Source of the DNA: an uncultured Burkholderiales bacterium
GTDB lineage: Bacteria; Pseudomonadota; Gammaproteobacteria; Burkholderiales; Burkholderiaceae_C
DNA: 8,726 nt
Reading direction: 5' to 3'
NCBI GenBank assembly: GCA_903856875.1
Contig: CAIODE010000065.1
Location: forward strand, 1 to 8,726
The stretch's first letter is position 1. Each line of letters starts with the position of its first letter. The translations under genes and the position numbers were made by a program. The notes below the pieces were generated by a model. It did no database searches. It was given only the letters and a program-made list of their open reading frames with translations, and was not told the DNA's origin. Below, one piece after another: positions 1-5,911 of the stretch.

Positions 1-27
1 GAATTTTGCAGAGTCACTGAATTTTTT

Positions 28-786
28 ATGTCAAATATCTCTGTTCAAGACCTTTGTAAAACCTATCCAGGCCAACCACCGGTCATGGCACTCGATCGGA
101 TTGACCTTGAAGTGCCGCCCGGTGAATTTGTGGCATTGCTCGGCCCCTCTGGCTGCGGCAAGTCCACCCTGCTCAATCTGGTTGCAGGCTTTGAGTCACC
201 CACTTCTGGTATCTTACAAGTGAACCAACAAGCGGTGCATGCGCCGGGGCCGGACCGTGGCGTGGTGTTTCAAGAAGCCGCTTTGTTTCCTTGGTTAACG
301 GTTTGGGAAAACGTCATCTTTGGCCCCAAAGTTCAAGGCTTGCCCAAAGCCGAATACGAAGAACGCGCTCACGAAATGCTGAGCATTGTGGGTTTGCAAG
401 ATTTTAAAAATCACTTGCCCGTGCAACTCTCAGGCGGTATGCGCCAGCGTGTGGGCATTGCGCGCATTCTTACATTGGGTTCTCGTGTGTTGTTGATGGA
501 CGAGCCGTTTGGCGCACTAGACGCTCAAACTCGCTTAACCATGCAAGAGCTTTTGTTGTCTGTGTGGCAGAAACTGAAACCAACCATCATCTTTGTGACG
601 CATGATATTGATGAAGCCATATTTTTAGCCAACACCATTTACGTCATGTCGGCACGGCCTGGCCGCATCCAATCCAAACTTGTTGTGCCTTTAGCGCGAC
701 CTCGCAGCGTGGCTGATACCGCCAGCGAAGCCTTCAGCGCCATGAAGCTCGACATCCTTAACCTTATTCGACACACACATGGCTAA
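28..786 (+). CDS. ABC transporter ATP-binding protein, NitT/TauT/SsuB type
   Basis: This is the cytoplasmic ATPase that powers an ABC importer of the nitrate/taurine/alkanesulfonate class. All the nucleotide-binding elements are visible in its 252 residues: Walker A GPSGCGKST (39-47), Q-loop Gln82 in VVFQE, signature LSGGMRQR (134-141), Walker B LLMDEP with catalytic Glu159, D-loop GALD (162-165) and switch His192 in VTHD. The MSARPGRI stretch near the C-terminus is typical of SsuB/TauB/NrtD-like ATPases, and the length is normal for them. The chosen ATG gives a standard N-terminus (MSNISVQDL); no strong Shine-Dalgarno precedes it. Its permease and periplasmic binding protein are not in the window and probably lie upstream, where a TGA in another frame at 18-20 may end the preceding gene. 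Its last 8 bases overlap the next gene, which argues for co-transcription and links transport to the catabolic genes that follow. The family is sure; the transported substrate is unknown. Confidence 0.95.
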   Translation: MSNISVQDLCKTYPGQPPVMALDRIDLEVPPGEFVALLGPSGCGKSTLLNLVAGFESPTSGILQVNQQAVHAPGPDRGVVFQEAALFPWLTVWENVIFGPKVQGLPKAEYEERAHEMLSIVGLQDFKNHLPVQLSGGMRQRVGIARILTLGSRVLLMDEPFGALDAQTRLTMQELLLSVWQKLKPTIIFVTHDIDEAIFLANTIYVMSARPGRIQSKLVVPLARPRSVADTASEAFSAMKLDILNLIRHTHG

Positions 787-1657
787 TCCTCGAATTCCCT
801 ATCGCTTTTCTGATGAAGGCCCCCAGCTGGTCGCACCTAAAGAAGGCGCCATCTTGGTCCACCTGGTGGTCAATGTTGAGCACTGGCAATTTGAAGCCAG
901 CATGCCGCGCACCATCATCACTCCGCCGCACGGCAAAGAAACTGTGCCAGATGTACCCAACTTCAGCTGGGCTGACTACGGCATGCGTGCTGGTTTGCCC
1001 CGCATCATTGACGCCATCAGCAGCCGCGGTTTGCCTGCCTCCACCAGTTTCAATGCAGGCGTCATTCAAGCTTATCCCCGTGCAGCTGAAGCCATGCACA
1101 AAGCCGGATGGGAATTCATTGGTCACGGCGTACATCAAAAGGCACTGAACCATGCCGATGGCGAAGAGGCCCTGATCGCCACCAGCCTGGACATGATTGA
1201 GGCTTTTACTGGCAAGCGACCCAAGGGCTGGCTTAGCCCAGGCCTTCGTGAATCGCACGACACGCCCGATATTTTGAAAAAGCTAGGCATCGAATATGTC
1301 TTTGACTGGGTGGTCGACGATGTCCCACATTGGATGCGGACCAAGCATGGCCCGCTCATGGCCCTGCCCTACAACCTGGAAGTCAATGACTCCATCATTT
1401 ACGCGGTAGAAAAACACGCCTCCAACGAAATGTTTCAACGACTGTCCAACACCTTGAGTTTGTTCAGACGTGAATGCGTGAAGCAGCCGCGTGTGTTGTC
1501 TTTGGGCTTGCACCCCCATTTGATTGGCGTACCGCATCGTTTTGAAAGTTTCGAAAAAATGCTCGACTTGCTCATGGGCACACCTGAGGTTTGTTTTGTC
1601 ACAGGTGAGAAAATGTCAGATTGGTATTTGTCGCAAGTACCCGCACCTTCAAACTGA
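779..1657 (+). CDS. PuuE-like polysaccharide deacetylase family hydrolase
   Basis: This 292-residue protein has the NodB/CE4 polysaccharide-deacetylase fold but resembles the small-molecule branch typified by PuuE allantoinase more than chitin or peptidoglycan deacetylases. Pointers are the N-terminal VNVEHW (31-36), GHGVHQ (115-120), GWLSP (150-154), FDWVVDDVPHW (175-185), PYNLEVNDS (197-205) and the C-terminal LHPHLIG (244-250). There is no signal peptide or membrane segment, so it should be cytoplasmic and act on an imported compound, plausibly hydrolysing a C-N bond. The CE4 metal triad (Asp, His, His) is not intact: the TFDD region reads VNVE and the second motif-2 His is Gln120, while His116 and His245 remain. 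This suggests metal-independent or altered chemistry, as described for PuuE. The ATG overlaps the end of the ABC ATPase by 8 bases, implying translational coupling. The family call is firm; activity and substrate are unknown, and allantoin is not supported by the neighbours. Confidence 0.9.
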   Translation: MANPRIPYRFSDEGPQLVAPKEGAILVHLVVNVEHWQFEASMPRTIITPPHGKETVPDVPNFSWADYGMRAGLPRIIDAISSRGLPASTSFNAGVIQAYPRAAEAMHKAGWEFIGHGVHQKALNHADGEEALIATSLDMIEAFTGKRPKGWLSPGLRESHDTPDILKKLGIEYVFDWVVDDVPHWMRTKHGPLMALPYNLEVNDSIIYAVEKHASNEMFQRLSNTLSLFRRECVKQPRVLSLGLHPHLIGVPHRFESFEKMLDLLMGTPEVCFVTGEKMSDWYLSQVPAPSN

Positions 1658-1680
1658 TGACTACTTAACGAAAACTCCCT

Positions 1681-2463
1681 ATGAATTTAGAACTGACAGG
1701 TCAACGCGTCCTCATTACCGGCGGCTCCAAAGGCATTGGCTTGGCCATTGCCAAAGCATTTGCAGCAGAGGGCGCTATGCCCATTTTGGTTTCGCGCGAT
1801 CAAGCCAATTTGGCACATGCCGTGCAAACCATCGAAGCTGCACACCATATCAGACCCCAAGTCATTGAAGCTGACTTAAGCTTGCCTGGATCTGCCGATG
1901 CGCTGTTACAAAAGGTGGGCGAGATCGACGTGTTGGTCAACAACGCAGGCGCCATTCCGGGTGGCAACATTCACGACATCACGGAAGACCGCTGGCGTCA
2001 GGCTTGGGAACTCAAACTCTACAGCTACATCAACCTCACACGCGCTTTTTTACCAAGCATGGAAAAACGCGGCAAAGGTGTCATTGCCAATATCATTGGC
2101 ATGGCAGGTGCAGCGCCACGCTATGAATACATTTGCGGCTCGGCCGCCAACGCGGCCCTGATGGCATTCACACAGGGTTTAGGGGGTGGTACTGTGCGTC
2201 AAGGTGTGCGCGTGTTTGGCATCAATCCTTCACCCACTCGAAGCGACCGCATGCAGGGCATGTTGCAGCAACAAGCCACAGCCAAGCTGGGTGATGCCTC
2301 GCGCTGGCAAGAGTTAACATTGGGCATGCCTTTCGGTCGCATGGCCGAGCCTGATGAAGTTGCTAAACTGGCTGTGTTCTGCGCATCGCCCCTTTGCAGC
2401 TACCTGAGTGGCAGCGTCATCAATGTTGATGGCGGCCAAATGTTTACAACGCCCAGCAAATAA
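1681..2463 (+). CDS. Divergent short-chain dehydrogenase/reductase (SDR)
   Basis: This is a classical-length SDR (260 residues) with a Rossmann fold. The cofactor motif TGGSKGIG (13-20) and NNAG (87-90) are intact, and VSR at the end of beta-2 (37-39) suggests NADP(H). The C-terminal half has the usual INPSPTRSDRM and FGRMAEPDEVA segments and ends in LSGSVINVDGG. The catalytic tetrad is unusual: where most SDRs have Asn, Ser, Tyr, Lys, this one reads Lys112 (WELKLYSY), Ile139/Gly140 (NIIG), Tyr150, and Ser154 in Y-I-C-G-S. Only the tyrosine is kept. Similar YxxGSxxN variants exist in proteobacterial SDRs, so this looks like a subfamily trait and not damage. It follows the deacetylase gene by 23 bases and ends 3 bases before the acyl-CoA dehydrogenase. 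It probably oxidises or reduces a hydroxy/oxo intermediate of the pathway, but the missing lysine leaves the chemistry open. Confidence 0.93.
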   Translation: MNLELTGQRVLITGGSKGIGLAIAKAFAAEGAMPILVSRDQANLAHAVQTIEAAHHIRPQVIEADLSLPGSADALLQKVGEIDVLVNNAGAIPGGNIHDITEDRWRQAWELKLYSYINLTRAFLPSMEKRGKGVIANIIGMAGAAPRYEYICGSAANAALMAFTQGLGGGTVRQGVRVFGINPSPTRSDRMQGMLQQQATAKLGDASRWQELTLGMPFGRMAEPDEVAKLAVFCASPLCSYLSGSVINVDGGQMFTTPSK

Positions 2464-2466
2464 TTT

Positions 2467-3621
2467 ATGAGCTCACAGAATTTTCCAGAACTGCGCGAAG
2501 GCGTGCGTCAAGTTGTATCAGCCTTTGATTCCCGCTATTGGCAAGAGGTGGATGAAGCCCGTGCCTTCCCAGAAAAATTTGTAACTGCCTTAACTGACGC
2601 AGGTTGGCTGTCCGCGCTCATTCCAGAAGAGTATGGCGGCTCTAACCTTAGCCTCACCGAAGCCAGCGTCATCATGGAAGAGATCAACCTTGCTGGCGGC
2701 AATTCAGGCGCTTGTCATGGTCAGATGTATGTGATGGGTTGCGTCGTAAGGCATGGCTCAAAAGCACAGAAAGACGCTTTGTTGCCCAAGATTGCGTCGG
2801 GTGAATTGCGCATGCAATCGATGGCCGTGACAGAGCCTACAACCGGCTCAGACACCACACAACTTAAAACCATGGCAGTGCGCCAAGGCGACCACTATGT
2901 GGTGAATGGTCAAAAGGTGTGGACCTCACGTTTGCAGCATTCCGATTACATGCTTCTATTGGCCAGAACCACACCTCTGGCGGAAGTGAAGAAAAAGTCA
3001 GAGGGCTTGTCTGTTTTCTTGGTGGATTTGCGCGAAGAAGTGGGCAAGACCATTACCGTCAAACCCATTCGCAACATGGTCAACCACGAGACCAATGAAA
3101 TTTTCATAGACAATCTGCGCATTCCGGTTGAAAACCGCATCGGCGAAGAAGGTCTGGGCTTGAAATACATTTTGGACGGCTTGAATGCAGAGCGTATTTT
3201 GATTGCTGCAGAATGTATCGGTGATGGTTATTGGTTTGTTGATCGTGCAACGCAATACGCTAAAGAGCGTGTGGTGTTTGGCCGTGCCATTGCACTCAAT
3301 CAAGGCATTCAATTTCCAATCGCCAAGGCTCACATCAATGTTGAAGCAGCCAGCCTGATGCGTTATGAAGCTGCTCGCTTGTTTGATGCAGGGCTGCCTT
3401 GCGGCGCACAAGCCAACATGTCCAAGTTGTTGGCAGCAGACGCTTCTTGGGAGGCCGCCAATGTCTGCTTGCAAACCCATGGTGGCTTTGGCTTTGCCGC
3501 TGAATACGACATCGAGCGAAAATTTCGCGAGACACGTTTGTACCAAGTGGCCCCCATTTCAACCAACTTGATTTTGTCCTATGTGGGCGAGCATGTTCTG
3601 GGCATGCCCAAGTCTTACTGA
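2467..3621 (+). CDS. Acyl-CoA dehydrogenase family flavoprotein
   Basis: This FAD enzyme should introduce an alpha,beta double bond into an acyl-CoA and pass electrons to ETF. It is 384 residues long, the usual size. Visible motifs are TEPTTGSD (122-129, flavin contact), KVWTS (150-154), ERVVFGR (267-273) with Q279, and QTHGGFGFAAEYDIER (336-351). At the C-terminal position where MCAD/SCAD carry the catalytic Glu (IYEGT), this protein has VAPIS with Pro363. Instead a Glu sits in helix G just before the conserved Arg (LNAERILIAA, Glu242), which matches the location of the catalytic base in isovaleryl-CoA and long-chain acyl-CoA dehydrogenases. It is therefore likely active, perhaps with a branched or otherwise atypical acyl group. 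The start lies 3 bases after the SDR stop and no better start exists. The enoyl-CoA hydratase gene follows directly, giving two consecutive beta-oxidation steps. The substrate is unknown. Confidence 0.95.
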   Translation: MSSQNFPELREGVRQVVSAFDSRYWQEVDEARAFPEKFVTALTDAGWLSALIPEEYGGSNLSLTEASVIMEEINLAGGNSGACHGQMYVMGCVVRHGSKAQKDALLPKIASGELRMQSMAVTEPTTGSDTTQLKTMAVRQGDHYVVNGQKVWTSRLQHSDYMLLLARTTPLAEVKKKSEGLSVFLVDLREEVGKTITVKPIRNMVNHETNEIFIDNLRIPVENRIGEEGLGLKYILDGLNAERILIAAECIGDGYWFVDRATQYAKERVVFGRAIALNQGIQFPIAKAHINVEAASLMRYEAARLFDAGLPCGAQANMSKLLAADASWEAANVCLQTHGGFGFAAEYDIERKFRETRLYQVAPISTNLILSYVGEHVLGMPKSY

Positions 3622-3628
3622 GTGCGCT

Positions 3629-4435
3629 GTGACTAACTCTGAGTTACCTCTTTACACCACGCTTGATTGCAAACAAGTCAGCAACAACGTGCTTCAAGTG
3701 TGCATGAACCGCCCTGCAGTGGGCAATGCACTCAACACCCAAATGGCATTGGACATGCTGGATGTGTGGACGCGCCTCACCGATGTTCCTGGCGATATTC
3801 GGTGTGTGGTTTTAACAGGTGCCGGCAACAAGATATTTTGTGCGGGTGGCGACCTCAAAGAACGAAATGGCATGACGCCTCAAGCTTGGCAGCACCAGCA
3901 TGAAATTTTTGAGCGTTCGTATTGGGCGCTGATTGACTTGCCCTTGCCAGTCATTGGCGCCATCAATGGCCATGCCTTTGGCGGCGGTTTAGAAATTGCC
4001 CTCAGCTGCGATTTTTTGTATGCCAGCCAAGATGCAAAGTTTGCATTTCCAGAAGTCACCTTGGGCATCATGCCGGGCATGGGCGGTACACAAAATTTGC
4101 CGCGCGCATTGGGCGAAAGACGGGCCAAAGAATTGATCATGACAGGGCGTCCCTTCAGCGCAGCTCAGGCCTGTGAATGGGGCTTGGTCAACCAGATGGC
4201 TGCTTCTGATCAAGTATTGCCGCTTGCTCTGGAAACCGCACAAAAGATTGCCAGCAATGCGCCATTGTCAGTTAGGCAAATTAAAAAGTCGATCCGTTAT
4301 GGCGGACAAATGGAATTGCGCACGGCCTATCGTTTTGAAGTGGAAGCCTACAAGCACTTGGTTGACACCGACGATCGGCGAGAAGGTGTGGCCGCCTTCA
4401 ACGAAAAGCGCCCGGCTGTTTTCAAAGGCCGCTAA
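3629..4435 (+). CDS. Enoyl-CoA hydratase/isomerase family protein
   Basis: This crotonase-fold enzyme probably hydrates the enoyl-CoA made by the preceding dehydrogenase. With a GTG start at 3629 it has 268 residues, close to the family norm. The oxyanion-hole segment CAGGDLKER (71-79) and GHAFGGGLEIALSCD (114-128) are clear. Both catalytic glutamates of true hydratases are present and 20 residues apart, Glu122 (GGGLE) and Glu142 (FPEVTLG), followed by PGMGGTQ (149-155). Presence of both favours a real hydratase over an isomerase or decarboxylase. An ATG at 3581 (or 3593) would add 16 (or 12) residues with no family resemblance and overlap the dehydrogenase gene by up to 41 bases. The GTG leaves a 7-base gap and gives a sensible N-terminus, so it is preferred, though its ribosome binding site is weak. 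The gene ends 14 bases before the MmgE/PrpD gene. Confidence 0.93.
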   Translation: MTNSELPLYTTLDCKQVSNNVLQVCMNRPAVGNALNTQMALDMLDVWTRLTDVPGDIRCVVLTGAGNKIFCAGGDLKERNGMTPQAWQHQHEIFERSYWALIDLPLPVIGAINGHAFGGGLEIALSCDFLYASQDAKFAFPEVTLGIMPGMGGTQNLPRALGERRAKELIMTGRPFSAAQACEWGLVNQMAASDQVLPLALETAQKIASNAPLSVRQIKKSIRYGGQMELRTAYRFEVEAYKHLVDTDDRREGVAAFNEKRPAVFKGR

Positions 4436-4438
4436 CTG

Positions 4439-4444
4439 AAGAAG
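4439..4444 (+). promoter_or_regulatory. Probable ribosome binding site for the MmgE/PrpD gene
   Basis: A purine-rich AAGAAG lies 5 bases before the GTG at 4450, in the short gap after the hydratase stop. It is a partial Shine-Dalgarno match, but it supports the GTG start. No in-frame ATG occurs before codon 41 of the reading frame, so the start must be this GTG or the protein would lose conserved N-terminal sequence. Confidence 0.5.
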
Positions 4445-4449
4445 TCTGG

Positions 4450-5829
4450 GTGAGTTCTTTTCAAACACCCTCATGGACTGAACAATTGCTGGCCTTGCAA
4501 GGCCGATCCATAACAAGCGAAGATCGCCAACGCGCAGCACTGCACTTAGTCGACTGGCTTGGTAACGTGATGTTAGGTCATCGCTCTCCTGCTGGCGAAG
4601 CCATCAACCGTTGGGCAACAACTCAAGCGTCTCAAGGCATTTGCTGGACAGTGGGAGGCCTGTCCTTGAGCAGTGAGGCAGCTGCCCTGTTCAACGGAAG
4701 TTTGGGCAATATATTTGAGTTGGACGATTTACACCGAGGCGCCATCGTGCATCCAGCGGACACCATCATGGCAGCAGCGCTGGCAGTCGCACAAAGAGAA
4801 AATGTCTTGCCACAGGCATTTTTAGATTCAATCGTTCGCGCTTATGAAGTAGCCATCCGTGTTGGGTTGCTGGCAGGCACTCGCCATTATCAACACTGGT
4901 ACAACACGGCAACATGTGGTGTCTTTGGCGCCGCAACAGCTTGTGCCAGCTTGTTGCAATTAGATGCTCACCAAGCAACGAACGCTCTAGCCCAAGCCGG
5001 AATGCAAGCAAGTGGCGTTTGGCAATGCCGGTTGGAATCTGGATTTTCCAAACAACTGGCCACTGGCCGCAGTGCGCAATCGGGTGTGTTGGCGGCAGAC
5101 TTGGCAGCGGCTGGTTTAAAAGGACCGCGCTACATCCTTGAAGGACAGCATGGCTGGCTAGCGGCCACTGGCAGTCTGCCTTCGTTGAAGCATGCCATGG
5201 CTGTTCTCTTACCTAAGCCTGATGCGGCATGGCTGATTCACGAAGTGAGCTTCAAACCTTGGCCCGTATGCCGGCATGTACACCCAGCCATTGCTTGCGC
5301 TATTCAAATTCACCAAAATATAAGCCATGCCGACAACATCGTACGCGTAGAAATAAGTACCTACCAAACGGCCCTTGATTTTGCCAATCAGGCTCAGCCA
5401 AGTCACAGCCAAGAAGCTCGTTTTAGTTTGCAACATGGCGTGGCCGTTGCGCTACTGCGTGGTGATTTTTGGTTGGAAGACACTGAGCCTGAGTGCTTGA
5501 ACTTACCGGAACTTGTGCGCATACGCCAGCACACCCACGTACGAGCAGACAAGCAATGGAGCCTTGCCTACCCAGCGCACTATGGTGCAAAGCTAAGGGT
5601 TTGGCTGCGCAATGGTCAGTGCATTGAAGCCAGCCTGTCTGACGCGCCAGGTGATCCAGAAAATCCGCTTTCAACTTCAGACATTTTGGAAAAAAATAGG
5701 CGTGTGATGCGAGCCGCAAACTACACAACTCAGTCTGTCTATCAGCTAATCCATGCTTGCAGCGACCTGCCAGAAGGCACTTCAATGGATGATTTATGGC
5801 GCTCTTTGAAAGAGCTTCAAAAGCTTTGA
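4450..5829 (+). CDS. MmgE/PrpD family protein (2-methylcitrate dehydratase-like)
   Basis: This 459-residue cytoplasmic protein belongs to the MmgE/PrpD family, whose known members include 2-methylcitrate dehydratase, cis-aconitate decarboxylase and iminodisuccinate epimerase. Family landmarks are the all-helical N-terminal part with FELDDLHRGAIVHPAD (89-104), a GVFGAATACASLL helix (157-169), FSKQLATGRSAQSGVLAADLA (around 199-219) and, in the second domain, FKPWPVCRHVHPAI (268-281). The length is normal. It is the last gene of the plus-strand cluster, 14 bases after the hydratase, and probably handles a carboxylic-acid intermediate by (de)hydration. It is not a clear PrpD ortholog: no methylcitrate synthase or methylisocitrate lyase is near, so no symbol is given. 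The GTG start is the only in-frame start before residue 41. Its 3' end contains two overlapping small inverted repeats (5801-5827) with no T tract behind them. Confidence 0.92.
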   Translation: MSSFQTPSWTEQLLALQGRSITSEDRQRAALHLVDWLGNVMLGHRSPAGEAINRWATTQASQGICWTVGGLSLSSEAAALFNGSLGNIFELDDLHRGAIVHPADTIMAAALAVAQRENVLPQAFLDSIVRAYEVAIRVGLLAGTRHYQHWYNTATCGVFGAATACASLLQLDAHQATNALAQAGMQASGVWQCRLESGFSKQLATGRSAQSGVLAADLAAAGLKGPRYILEGQHGWLAATGSLPSLKHAMAVLLPKPDAAWLIHEVSFKPWPVCRHVHPAIACAIQIHQNISHADNIVRVEISTYQTALDFANQAQPSHSQEARFSLQHGVAVALLRGDFWLEDTEPECLNLPELVRIRQHTHVRADKQWSLAYPAHYGAKLRVWLRNGQCIEASLSDAPGDPENPLSTSDILEKNRRVMRAANYTTQSVYQLIHACSDLPEGTSMDDLWRSLKELQKL

Positions 5830-5911
5830 TTGAAAATTGCTTCCAGTCATCCTAAATAATTGATTTTTTCGGAAACAATGCTGCGATGAGTACATGGCGA
5901 GTATCGCAAGA
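5830..5911. other. Convergent intergenic gap with a weak inverted repeat
   Basis: These 82 bases separate the plus-strand operon from the minus-strand OsmC-YcaO gene. They contain no gene. A 6-bp inverted repeat, TGCGAT at 5882-5887 and ATCGCA at 5903-5908, has a 15-base loop but no T run on either side, and a T6 run at 5864-5869 is not preceded by a strong hairpin. Transcripts from both directions may end here by another mechanism or by a weak bidirectional signal. Confidence 0.3.

Noticed and set aside
764..1258. 164-codon open frame on the minus strand inside the deacetylase gene
   Set aside because: It is fully antisense to a gene with clear family motifs and its translation shows no recognisable domain.
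2998..3546. 182-codon open frame on the minus strand inside the acyl-CoA dehydrogenase gene
   Set aside because: It shadows a well-supported enzyme and has no recognisable family features.
3581..3628. Upstream ATG starts (3581, 3593) for the enoyl-CoA hydratase
   Set aside because: The added residues do not resemble the family and overlap the preceding gene; the GTG at 3629 gives a normal length.
4491..4504. 14-bp palindrome GGCCTTGCAAGGCC near the start of the MmgE/PrpD gene
   Set aside because: About one 14-bp palindrome per two windows of this size is expected by chance, and it lies within coding sequence.
5801..5827. Two overlapping, mutually exclusive hairpins (5801-5815 and 5811-5827) at the end of the MmgE/PrpD gene, considered as a terminator or attenuator
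   Set aside because: The stems are short (6-7 bp), lie within the coding sequence and are not followed by a T tract, and no downstream gene on that strand needs regulation.
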